Source of the DNA: Typhlomys cinereus
Lineage: Eukaryota; Chordata; Mammalia; Rodentia; Platacanthomyidae
Length of the DNA: 64,000 bases
Reading direction: 5' to 3'
Assembly: GCA_023101885.1 (NCBI GenBank)
Contig: JALPQD010000044.1
Location: 7,035,565-7,099,564, forward strand
The notes under the pieces are model-generated. The model had not been told where the DNA came from. It saw nothing but the letters and a program-made list of their open reading frames with translations, and made no database searches. Below, one piece after another: positions 10,820 through 20,362 of the stretch; positions within the stretch are counted from its first letter, which is position 1, and each line of letters opens with the position of its first letter. Position numbers and translations under genes: made by a program.

Positions 10820-11233
10820 TGTTGCAGTCCGCCTGCATAGTTGCTGATAAATGACCAGAACACAGCTTAAGGGAACAAGGAGTTTACTTTCTTACGACAG
10901 TCCGGTTACAGTTCATAGTCCAGCTTGACAGGAGAGCATGCACCAACACCAGGGCCGAGGGAACTGGCCACCATAACGGCTGAGAGATGGACAATCCTTA
11001 CTTGCCAGACCAGCATGTCTGGCCAAGTATACAGAAGGATGCCAACTCTCTCAACCAGCTCTCTGCGATTTATCCAGGGCCTAATCCCACCCACCATGGG
11101 CTGGGTCTTCCCCAGCAGCCAGACAATCTCCTTCAGGTTTGCTCTGGGCTTAACTCAACCATCAACTCTCTACACCTGTGCCCAGAGCTCAAACCCTCAA
11201 GAGTCAAGTTGACACCTGTGCTTAACTATGACA
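10820..11233 (-). repeat. 5' LTR of the MaLR provirus
   Basis: 414 bp, TGTTGCAG...TATGACA on the plus strand. This is the promoter LTR in element sense. The adjacent internal bases (complement of 10800-10819) form the TGG-starting primer-binding-like site. Confidence 0.9.
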
Positions 11234-13323
11234 AGGTCTTTTACCTCCTTGGTTAGGTTTATACCAAGGTATTTCATTTTTTTAGGGGCTATAGTGAATG
11301 GGATTGTTTCTCTCAAGGCTTTTTCACTTCTTTCATTCTGGGCATATAGGAAGGCCTCTGATTTTTGCACATTTATTTTGTATCCTGCCACCCTGCTGAA
11401 CTTCTCAATTAGTTCCAGGAGCTTTCTGGTGGAGTTTTTCAGATCCCTCAGGTATAAGATCATGTCATCTGCAAATAGGGATAGCTTGACTTCTTCCTTG
11501 CCGGTTTGAATCCCTCTTATGTCCCTTTCTTGTCTTATGGCTTCAGCTAAGACTTCACGTACAATATTGAATAGAAGTGGTGAGAGTGGACAGCCTGTCT
11601 AGTTCCTGATCGAAGTGGGAATGCTTCCAATTGTTCCCCATTGAGCATAATCCTTGCTGTGGGCTTGTTGTATACAGCTTTTATTATATTGATAAAGGTT
11701 CCTTCCATTCCTACTGTCTCTAGCGTTTTGATCATAAAAGGCTGTTGGATCTTGTCAAAGGCTTTTTCTGCATCTATCGAGAGTATCACGTGGTCTTGGA
11801 CTTTGGACTGGTTTACATGATGAATTACATTTATTGATTTTCGTATGTTGAACCAACCTGGTGTGCCTGGGATAAAGCCTACTTGGTCCCCATGAATGAT
11901 CTTTTTGATATGTTTTTGAATCCGATTTGCTAAGAGTTTGTTGAGAATCTTTGCATCTGTGTTCATCAGAGAGATCGGCCTATAGTTTTCTTTTTTAAGT
12001 GAATCTTTATTAGGTTTTGGGATTAAGACGATATTAGCTTCATAGAAGGAATTTGGTAGTGTTCCTTCCTTTGCTATTTGATGGAACAGTTTAAGGAGTA
12101 TTGGTGTTATTAAGTCCTTAAATGTCTGGTAGAACTCTGTGCTGAATCCATCTGGTCCAGGACATTTTTTGGTGGGAAGATTCGAGATTACTTCCTCAAT
12201 TTCCTTATATGGTATAGGATTATTTAAATAATTCACAACTTCCTGATTCAATTTAGGTAAGTTTGTTTACTTAGAAATTCATCCATCTCTTTTGTGTTGT
12301 CATATTTCACAGAGTATAAGTTTTTGAAATATGATGTTATAATCCTCTGATGTTTCCATTTTTTTGATGTAGGCATTAGAGCTATGAACTTACCTCTTAG
12401 GATAGCTTTCATTGTGTCCCAGAGATTTTGGTAAGTTGTATGTTCATTATCGTTCACTTTCAGGAAATCTTGAATTTCCTTTTTAATTTCTTCCTGAATC
12501 CAGTTCTCATTCAGCATCATATATTGTTAAGTTTCCAGGAGTTAGTGTATTTTCTCTTGTTTGTTGTGTAGTGGATGTCCAGCTTTAGGCCGTGGTGGTC
12601 TGATAGGGCACAGGTTAGAATTTCAACTTTTTTGTATATGTGTAGATTCATTTTGTGGCCAAATATGTGATCTATTTTGGAGAATGTTCTGTGTGCTGCT
12701 GAGAAAAATGTGTATTCTTTGGTGCGTAGGTGAAAAGTTTGATAGAGATCTGTAAGGTCCATTTCTTTCAGGGTTTGATTAAATTCCAAAGTGTCTCTGT
12801 TAAGCTTTTGACCTGTTGATCTATCCCATGTTGAGAGGGCGGTGTTGAAGTCCCCAAGAATTATCGTTTGGGGGTTGATTTCTTGCTTTAGATGCTGTAG
12901 GATTTTCTTAATGAATGTGGAGGGGCCCGTATTGGGTGCATATATGTTTAGTATTGTGAAGTCTTCCTGGTGAATTGTACCTGTGACTAAAATGTAGTAT
13001 CCATCTGTGTCTCTTATGATTTTTTTGTCTGAAAGCATAATTGCTACCCCTGCCTGTTTCCTGGTTCCATTAGCTTGCAAGATTTTGGACCAGCCTTTCA
13101 TTCTTAGGATGTGCCTATTTTTTGTGGCGAGATGAGTTTCTTGAAGGCAGCAGATTGTTGGATTGTGGTTTTTAGTCCAAGTTTGTAATCTATGTCTCTT
13201 AATTGGTGAGTTAATACCATTGACATTTAATGTTATAATGGAGAAATTATTTTTAATTCTGGACATTTTTTATGTTTAGTAGATTTTGTAAGCATGTTGT
13301 TTGATGTTTATGTTTTGGTGATA

Positions 13324-14365
13324 TTATACTTCCCTTCTGTCCTCTTGTATACGCTTGTTCTTTTCTTCAAGCTTGAGTATCATTTCTAGCATTTTTTGAA
13401 AGCCTGGTTTGGTAGACATATATCCCTTAAAGTTGTCTTTGTGCTGGAAAACTTTTCTTTCTCCCTCAATCATGACAGATAATTTTGCCGGGTATATCAG
13501 TCTAGGTTGGCATTTTTGCTCATTTAATACTTGAAGTATGTCTCTCTAAGTTCTTCTTGCTTTTACTGTTTCTATTGAGTAGTCATTTATTATTCTAATA
13601 GGTTTACCTTTAAAAGTGAGTTGCTTTTTTTCTCTTGAAGCTCTCAGCACCTTTTCTTTGTCTTGAATGTGGAGTGTTTTGACTATTATTTGCCGTGGCG
13701 ATTTTCTATTTTGGTCGTATCTGTTTGGAGTGCGAAATGCCTCTTGTATTTGGATAGGCCTCTCATTCTTTAGTTGTGGGAAGTTTTCATTTATGGTGAA
13801 TTGAAATATTTCCTCCGGTGTGGTATTTTGGGATTCTTGTTCTGGTATTCCATGAATGTGCATGTTAGGCTTCTTCAGGGTGTCCCATAACTCCTGAATG
13901 TTCCTCTCCAGTATCTTTTTGGCTTTAACAATCTCTTCCATTGAGCTGGTTAATTCTCCCAAGATCCGAAATTCTATTTTCTGCCTCATTTGTTCTGCTG
14001 ATAAGACTCTCTGTTGAGTTTTGGGTTGAAGATAACTTTTCTTTTAGTTCAATTTTAAACTCTTCCTGAGACTGTTTTAACTGCTCTATGCCTATTTTTG
14101 TTTCTTGAACTGTTTTTCTCAACTCCTCCAGGTGCCCGTTGTGTTCCTGTTGAAAGTGGTTGTTTAACTCTTCTTGGATTTCCTCTTTCATAGTATTAAT
14201 CATGGTAATGATCATACTCTGAAAGTCGTTATATTGGGTCTGACTTTCATGGCTATTTTCCGTGGATTTGTTCTGGTTGGAATCCCTCATTATGGGATTG
14301 ATTCTTTCGGTGGGAGATTGGTCTTGGGTTTTGTTTCTTGTGGATCTGCACTTTGACTTGTACAT
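13324..14365 (-). pseudogene. L1-A ORF1 (RNA-binding coiled-coil protein), broken
   Basis: ORF1p is the trimeric nucleic-acid chaperone that packages L1 RNA. The minus-strand start at 14365 gives a basic, Q/E/K-rich N-terminus. It is followed by a predicted coiled coil with heptads (EELRKTVQETKIGIEQLKQSQEEFK), and then the RRM/CTD block (MHIHGIPEQESQNTTPEE, RPIQIQEAFRTPNRYDQNRKSPRQIIVKTLHIQDKEKVLRA split over two open pieces, 14365-13925 and 13989-13546). The frames overlap by a shift near 13950, with a further break near 13546. Family length is about 350 residues. Confidence 0.85.
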
Positions 14366-14929
14366 TGTTTTTTAGGACCTTTCAGTTTCTGTGTGTTTTT
14401 CACTGAATCGACATAGTTGGTATTGTTACACTTGCCAGTTTTTACTAGTGCTTGCCTTGGATTGGGTATGTTTGTGTATTGTTATTGTTATATCCTAGAT
14501 GAGGCTACTAGGCTGTTAGTATGTCAGTTAAGTCAGGTTATGTAACCAGGGGGTGAATATTAGTTTGGTAGTGCACTTTTAGGATTTAGTATCTTGGTGA
14601 AATATGGGAGTGAGTGGTGTACTCCCTGGAGTTGTATGTTTTTGGGGTGGCTGTATGAGAAAGTTGATCTACAGCATTGGTACTTTAAAGGATCAGTAAG
14701 GTGAAAAGAAAAAGTTTACTTATCTTTGGGCTGGATGTGAAGAATCTCGCCCACGTAATATAATGATTACAGTGAAGTTCAGATGTATGGCCTGTGTTCC
14801 CTTTGTTCCTTAGAATTTTGCTTGCGGTTTCCTTTGGACTCTATTGAATTCTGAGTAGCAGTGTGTTTTCTGTGGACCACGTGCGTAGGTCCCCAGTGGG
14901 CCAGAGAGGCAGAGGGTCTGATGTTGATG

Positions 14930-15224
14930 GCAGAATTCTTCACCTGAGACCTGGGGAGGGGGGACGGAGGTGCGCGGGGGCGGGAGGGTGCAAGGGGCTG
15001 GGGTCCGGGGCGGGCCCCCTGGGGCTAAGCCTGCGGCAGCGTGCGGTGCTGCTGGCCCGGCGGCTCTGGGGTGGGGGGGCTGGGCTGGGCTGGACTGGGA
15101 GGGGCTCTCTCGCTTGCTCACTCACCTGGGAAGGTCCGTGTGGAGGGGGCGGGGCCCCGGGGGCAAAGCCGGAGGCCTGTGTGTGCGGTGCTGCTGGCTG
15201 GGTGGCTCCGGGGTGGGGGGCGGG
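14930..15224 (-). promoter_or_regulatory. L1-A 5'UTR: GC-rich promoter monomers, type 1
   Basis: About 300 bp of GC-rich sequence at the 5' end of L1-A. Two related blocks, near 15007-15080 and 15144-15224, share ggggcggggcccc, a 'gcggtgctgctggc' core and 'ctccggggtggggg', giving a repeat of about 138 bp. Rodent L1 promoters are commonly tandem monomers. This sequence differs from the 230-bp monomers of L1-B and L1-C. Core promoter strength cannot be judged. Confidence 0.65.
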
Positions 15225-15343
15225 CAGGACCTTCTACTTGTGAGGCAGAGTCTAACCCCTGAGCCATCTCTCCAGAAAAACAAAATTTAACACACAAAAA
15301 AGAAACTCTCCAGAAAAACAAAATTTAACACACAAAAAAGAAA
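15225..15343 (-). mobile_element. SINE head (right part) with a 38-bp tandem duplication
   Basis: caggaccttctacttg then tgaggcagagtctaacccctgagccatctctccag, the complement of a B2-like tRNA head and the missing partner of 6237-6288. Immediately after, a 38-bp unit (ctctccagaaaaacaaaatt...) is present twice in tandem at 15268-15305 and 15306-15343. Confidence 0.85.
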
Positions 15344-16140
15344 ACCACCCTTTGGGGCTGTCCATCTTTGTTACTGGGAGCTGAGGCTGGGTTCTCTTGG
15401 TCTCCACCTGGCCATGTGTGCACACTACCCCGCATCACGCAGGTGCCTGGGGGGAAGCCGAGGGTTAATTCCACCCTCTGAATTCCAGGAATCATTGTTA
15501 CTTGACCATGTGGCTTGAGCAGGAAAACCAGAGCTCGGGAAATATCTTAAGTCACCAGGAAGGCTTCGGCCGCTCTTCCTAAGGGAAGAACTTACAGACG
15601 AGAGGAATCCCAGGTGGACTGACTGCTTCACTCTCAGGAGAGCTAAGGAATTGAGAGGTCAGGACCTTCCTTCCCACGTTGTCCCTGCCCTGGAGGAGCC
15701 CAGATAACCAGGGGACGGATACACCATTGATCAATTTGAGTAATGAGCTTCAGAGGGGACAGAATCCCAGGATGCACCTGTAACTCATTATCTTACCGTC
15801 TCCAAGGTCCTTAGGTTCCACACTTGATGTCTTTTCTGGGAGCAACCAGCCAGGTCTTGGGCTCCATGTCTGGCTCTTCCTCCTTGTTCTTTTCCGGGAC
15901 GCTCTTACCCTGCTTCTATGAAAGAATAAGATTCAGGGGATTCCGCCATTATTGCCGAGCCTGTGTTGTTGAGTAAGTGCTAAGGAAATGGGGATGTGAG
16001 ATGGTCAGAGGGAAGAACAGTGACTGTTTTCCAGTCCAGGGGAGGGAAACCCCATTGTACTCATAAAGTGGGAGCCCCTATGAATAATTTTCAGAGCATA
16101 GAATGACTATACTCTTTGCTTTAAGTTTCATCTTCATAGT
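15344..16140. other. Unique, non-repeat stretch
   Basis: About 800 bp without any repeat I recognise, and GC-balanced. The one thing that stands out is the splice-flanked minus-strand block at 15794-15915, listed separately. No long open frame, CpG cluster or RNA gene is visible. Confidence 0.5.
15794..15915 (-). other. Candidate orphan exon (weak)
   Basis: On the minus strand a pyrimidine-rich ttattctttcatag precedes an open block. One frame reads KQGKSVPEKNKEEE...TWLVAPRKDIKCGT then stops. A second frame is also open and continues to a donor-like gacg/gtaagat near 15800. Two open frames mean the reading cannot be decided. I do not recognise the protein, and short splice-like strings occur by chance. 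It could be a real last or internal exon of an unidentified gene, or nothing. Confidence 0.2.
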
Positions 16141-16440
16141 GATCTTTTACTTTGAACGTATAATTTATAATATTTTTATTAACATTTTATTTTTTCCTAA
16201 TCATACAAGCTCAGTAGGTACCCCTATCCTCTCCATCCTCTCCCTCCCCTTCCCTTTCCCCCATCATCCCCCACTGCACTTTCCACCCTTCCCCCATCTT
16301 CCTCATCCCTTCCTTTCACCCCTCCTCCTTCCCCTCTGGCAATCTTATACATATATGCAATGCATTTTGATTATACCTATCCCTTTTCCCTCCCCTGGAC
16401 ATTCCCTGAGCATGCCCATCTCCCACCTTTAGACCGTCAT
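16141..16440 (-). mobile_element. Antisense L1 3'UTR fragment
   Basis: A/T-rich end with 'cctaatcatacaagctcagtaggtacc', then a ~150-bp C/T-rich tract as in other L1 3'UTRs here. It diverges from the young copies and lacks ORF2. Confidence 0.7.
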
Positions 16441-16954
16441 TTGTTAAACTGGACTCTACTATATGATAACATATGAGCAATGACAGAAAATGCAATTAGG
16501 GTGCATAGATCATTGTTATGATCAAGTTTCCTGTTCCACATGGTTAAGAACCTGTGATAAAGCTGAAGACCAGAAGTTTTATCCATCTCTTGAGGAAGTT
16601 CATGGTATAAGCACTGAATGTGTTATATTTTAACTGGGAAGCCGAGGAGACCTCTTTGTAGGTCTCCCGTAGTAGGCTGAGACCTGAGTGCTACCCTGAA
16701 CCACACACATGCTTTAGTGACTTAGTGGTTTGTCTGTCTTGTACAATTGTACAACCCAATGTGCTCAGTGAGCTGTTGGTGACTTTCAGTGAGGGTTTTA
16801 CTCATTTCCAGTTCTTTCCTCTTAGGAACTGAACCGGGCCTCCCAGAGCTTGTCTTCTCTGTCAGTCTAGAATAAACAATCTCTGAACCTTGTCTCACGA
16901 TTATTTGCTAGAAAGTATCGGGGACCATCTCAAGGCCTCGCTTGACTGACCTAC
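16441..16954. other. Unassigned stretch
   Basis: About 500 bp with no open frame and no repeat I can name. It may hold the remainder of an old L1 or LTR (for example 'ttcctcttaggaactgaaccgggcctcccagag'), but I cannot support that. Confidence 0.3.
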
Positions 16955-17342
16955 TGTGCTAGTTAGACCTATAGGTGTCAACTTGACGATTGAAGGCTGG
17001 GCTCTGGGCACATCTGTGAAGAGTTGGTAGTTAAGCTAAGCCTTGGGCAAGACTGCAAGGAGATTGTCTGATGGATGTGGGAAGACCCAGCCTGGTTCAG
17101 TACTTTGGCATTCTTCAGCATATTTGGGTAGTCTTGTTATCTGGTGAGTGAGGTTTGCCCCTCTCTGAGCAATCCCTGTGGGCATGGTGTGGCCAGTTCC
17201 CATGATCCCTGGTGTTGGTAGGAGCTCTCCTGCCAAGCTGGATTATGAACTGTAATGAGAACCGTAAGAAAGAACAAACCTCTTTGTTCCCCTAAGCTGT
17301 TCGGTGATGAATTTATCAGCCACATGCAGGCAGATTGCAACA
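16955..17342 (+). mobile_element. Solo MaLR-type LTR (plus strand)
   Basis: 388 bp, TGTGCTAG...GCAACA, flanked by a perfect 6-bp repeat acctac (16949-16954, 17343-17348). It is homologous in opposite orientation to the 9.2-11.2 kb LTRs (ggtgtcaacttgac, gggctctgggcac, gatggatgtgggaagacccagcc, ccaagctggattatgaactg, gtgatgaatttatcagc). There is no internal region. Near its 3' end 'aagaaagaacaaacctctttgttccc' is the R/polyadenylation side. Confidence 0.85.
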
Positions 17343-17539
17343 ACCTACCCTCAGACTTCACTCATGCCCATCATAGTTGTTTACTGGAAATTTTTCTTCA
17401 AGAAAGAAGAATGTGCTTACTTTTTTTTTTTTTTTTTAAATCAGAGCACTTCCTAAAACTTGAATGTGTGTAGACCATGATATCTGTCTCAGGAGAACAT
17501 AACATGCAGCTGAGAACAGGATTCAGCTTCGGAGGCTGA

Positions 17540-18070
17540 ACTTTATATTACTAATTTTTTTATCCTCTGAAGTTTTCATATACAAATAAATTTAACTGTT
17601 TTCCTCCCCTCTCACCCCACCCACAGGTTTTCCTTCCCAGTTGGTCTCCCTCCCACTCCCATGTCCTGATGAGTGACCCATTGGGTCCCATCCAGGACTC
17701 CTGCATTTGTGAGTACTTGGGCATTCTCTGGGGGGCATGAACAGCCCACCAGTGGGTCAGCTGTCCAGTAAAGAAGCTCCCCATCTCTTGTTTGGGACCA
17801 GGCCCAAATCATCTCTTGGATACTCTTGGAAGCCTCTTTATTCCATGGCGAGATATTGACAGGTCAGCTATTGTGGGGGACTGGTGGAAGCAGACATGGC
17901 TGCATGGAGTCCTTGGGGGGGGGTGGCAGTCTTGGTATAGATAAGGGGTGCTGTCTGTCAGTGCTTCTCCCTTGCATTCTTATTGTCCCACCTCTCCTGC
18001 AAGATTCCCTGAGCCATGGGATGGAGGGTCGTTTAGATGTCCTGTTTTGAGTTGAGCTACCCACAGGTTA
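17540..18070 (-). mobile_element. Older (Lx-like) L1 3'UTR, antisense
   Basis: Contains 'gtcctgatgagtgacccattgggtcccatccaggac', 'gcccaccagtgggtcagctg' and 'gattccctgagccatgggatg', which also recur in a diverged form at 50930-51430. This fits an older rodent L1 3' region. No frame is open. The plain stretch 17349-17539 before it shows only a poly(T). Confidence 0.6.
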
Positions 18071-18074
18071 GACA

Positions 18075-18078
18075 GAGT

Positions 18079-18112
<34 letters not shown>

Positions 18113-18355
18113 CGTATGTGTATGTGTGTGTAAAAGAGGGCACTGTGTGTATGCCTCTGGAGGCCTAAGGGTGACCTTGGGCATCATCCTAGATTGTTTA
18201 GCTTTGGGGTTTCCCAGGCTCCACCTTCCATGCCCCGAAGTGCAGAACATTGCCATTTCCACCTGGCATTTTTTACATGGGATCTGGGATCCAAACTTAG
18301 TTCTTTCTGCTCTTGATAAAGAGGCTTTACCCCTGAGCCAGCTTTCTGGACCAAG
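18075..18355 (-). mobile_element. Older composite SINE (reverse) with (TG)n tail
   Basis: (TG)n/(CG)n run at 18079-18130, then 'gagggcactgtgtgtatgcctctggagg', 'ggtttcccaggctccacctt', 'acatgggatctgggatcc' and 'acccctgagccagctttctgg', which is the complement of the tRNA-like head. It has the same architecture as 48903-49200 but is more diverged. Confidence 0.8.
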
Positions 18356-18554
18356 GCTGAGCTTTTGATTAACCATTTCTCAACAAGCAGTGCTCACACA
18401 ATGCTTCAAGGACAATGCTTCATGATACTCACTAAGTATTCACAGAAGACAGAAATTACTCTAGGATCTTTGCATACATGCCCCAAAGGATGTGGGTCAG
18501 ACATTGGGTGTGCTGAGACTAGTACTTGGAATAAGAGGATGAGAGCACTTCCTT

Positions 18555-19108
18555 TTTTTAAAAAAATATTTATTTTTTCCACTCATACAGGCTTGATAGG
18601 TCCCCCATTCCCCTCCCCTCCTTCCACCCCTCTCTGAATCCCCTTGCTCCCTCCCCCTTTTCCTTTTCCTTCCCCCCTCCCTTACTCCCATTGTCCCCTC
18701 CTAGAGCATCTTTTATTGTGCATGTCAAACTTCCCTCTGGGTCCTACTCTCTGATGATGTATAAGGACTCAGTACCATTGCCTAGAGTACTTTTTTGTGT
18801 TCCCCTTTAGAATGGGAACACTATTGTGGCTGTTAATCCTTTGCCTCTAAGGATCCTAGTGCCTGTGATACATGCTAGACTTTGGGGGGGTGTCAATGAT
18901 ATGTTGGTCATTGTGCAGGTCATGCAAAGTCCTATTATGATTACTTCAGCCCTAACTTGTGTGGAGTATCTTGCATGTCGTTAACTCCTCCCCATCTTTA
19001 GGCTCTTACAATCGTACCACCCCCTCTTCTGAAAATTTCCCTGAGCTTTAGGATGGGGAGAGATTAGGCTGGCCTGGTTTCAGGTGGTTGATATAGAGTC
19101 TCTGATGT
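18555..19108 (-). mobile_element. Antisense L1 3'UTR, truncated
   Basis: 'ttccactcatacaggcttgatagg', C/T-rich tract, 'aggactcagtaccattgcc', 'tgatatgttggtcattg' and ending near 'gatatagagtctctgatg' where another L1 begins. No ORF2. Confidence 0.8.
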
Positions 19109-20362
19109 TTTTTTTTCTTTCTTTTTTTCATACAAACGTAATAGGTACCCCTGTTCCCTCCCTTCCTCCACCCCTCCCTGGACCTCCCTGTTTCCCTTCC
19201 CCCTTTTCCCCTTCCTTTCCCCTCTCCCTCTCTTTCTCCCAGTGCCCCCTCCCCGCATCTCTGAAGCATCCTTTAATGTGTATATCAAACTTTCCTCTGG
19301 GTCCTCCTCTCTGATGAGGTGTAAGGACTCAGTGGCATTATCTAGAACTCTTTCTTGTGTTCCCCTTAAGTATAGGAACACTATTGTGACTGTTAAAGCC
19401 TTGCTTCTAAGGATCCTAGTGCCTTGAGTCCATCCTAGACTTTGAGGGGTCAGTGATATGTTGGTCATTGCGCAGATCATGCAGAGTCCAATTATCATTG
19501 GTTCGGCCCTAACTTGTGTGGAGTATCTTGCATATCTTGACTCCTCCCATCCTTGTGCTCTTACAATCTTACCACCCCCTCTCCCACAAATTACCCTGAG
19601 CTTCAGAATGGGGAGAGATTAGGTAGGCCTGAGTCCAGGTGGTTGATATAGAGTCTCTGATGTTCTGAATTATGGTTTGTTGATTTTCTTTTTCAGTTTT
19701 GCTGCTCCTGCAATGCCCTTGGCTCCATCCTGATAGGTATTGATGTCACCCCCTGGCCAGAGATAAAAAGCTGTTAAAAGAGTCTTATTGTAAGGATAGA
19801 TTCAAAGGTAGATGGAATAAGAGTAGAAGACTGCGGTGAGGGGTGAGTCAGTCTCCCATTGCAAAATGGTTACCTTCTATCTGCCAGACTGTATGCCCTC
19901 CCTTTCTGGTAAGATCATTCCCCATCAGTTGCAAGTGACCAGGAAGGACAGTCTGTGAGCTTAACCAGATGTCTCATTACTTACTTGCAGTCCTTGATGG
20001 TGGCCTATTATCTGTGCTATAACATGATCCCCTCTCTCCTTGTTTCTGGTGGGGCCTTCCTTCCCCTTCTCTCCTGTTTATAATCTTTGCAATTACTGTA
20101 GATATTATAGAGATTTATCTTTGCGTGTGTCTCTAAGAGGGTTTGGTACTAGGATCCACCTATTAGGGAGTACATACGGCACTTAATTTTCTGTGTCTGT
20201 GATATTTCACTCAATATAATTGTTTCTAAGTCCATCCATTTCCTGGCAAATTGCATTAATTCATCATTTTTGATGGCTGAATAGTATTCCATTGTATAAA
20301 TGTACCATATTTTCCTTATCCACTCATCAACGGTTAGACATTTGGGTTGATTACATGACTGC
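19109..20362 (-). mobile_element. Antisense L1: 3'UTR and extreme ORF2 C-terminus
   Basis: Starts with a T-rich tail and 'catacaaacgtaataggtacc'. A full-length L1 3'UTR follows to 20155 (ggatccacctattagggagtacatacgg), then about 190 bp of ORF2 C-terminal sequence cut at 20362 by the next L1. Frames are closed. Confidence 0.82.

Larger units (their letters stand above)
9243..11233 (-). mobile_element. Complete MaLR (ERVL-type, non-autonomous) provirus in L1-A ORF2
   Basis: Two 414-bp LTRs (9243-9656, 10820-11233) flank 1163 bp. LTRs run TG...CA and differ at only 3 positions by my count. A perfect 5-bp target duplication, aggtc, is at 9238-9242 and 11234-11238, restoring the L1 reading. In element sense the 5' LTR is 10820-11233. 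Next to it is a primer-binding-like TGGTACCCAAGAAGTGG, and the polypurine tract AAGGGGTGGAA precedes the 3' LTR at 9657. There are no gag, pol or env frames, as expected for MaLR elements, which rely on ERVL proteins supplied elsewhere. Confidence 0.9.
7755..13266 (-). pseudogene. L1-A ORF2 (endonuclease/reverse transcriptase), broken
   Basis: ORF2p would nick target DNA and reverse-transcribe L1 RNA. The N-terminal 249 codons (13266-12517) are open and hold the apurinic-endonuclease motifs: LNVNGINSP, CLQETHL, LGDFNTALSTWDRS and [10 protein letters not shown]. About 309 bp (103 codons, in phase) are missing near 12347 compared with L1-B and L1-C. The MaLR provirus (9243-11233) sits in the later half. 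Allowing for these, the length returns to about 3825 bp, equal to L1-C. The C-terminal frame ends in the conserved LIGGS at 7755. Extra frameshifts occur near 12250, 11550 and 8080-8110. Confidence 0.85.
6289..15224 (-). mobile_element. L1-A: full-length L1 with 3' transduction
   Basis: Antisense insertion bounded by the 16-bp duplication caggaccttctacttg (6273-6288, 15225-15240), both copies inside one SINE. In element sense order: GC-rich 5'UTR (about 15224-14900), ORF1 (14365-13324), ORF2 (13266-7755), 3'UTR with C/T-rich tract on the plus strand, L1 poly(A) (about 6721-6729), then 424 bp of non-L1-A sequence and a second poly(A) (6289-6297). Without the MaLR provirus and the tail the L1 body is about 6.5 kb, the usual full length. 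Both ORFs are damaged. Confidence 0.88.

Noticed and set aside
9329..11097. Identical 63-residue frames at 9329-9520 and 10906-11097 as duplicated genes
   Set aside because: They are the same non-coding stretch in the two LTRs of the MaLR provirus.
14863..15290. Gly/Ala-rich frames of 100-126 residues on both strands
   Set aside because: They lie in the GC-rich L1-A 5'UTR where stops are rare; no motif and no codon structure.
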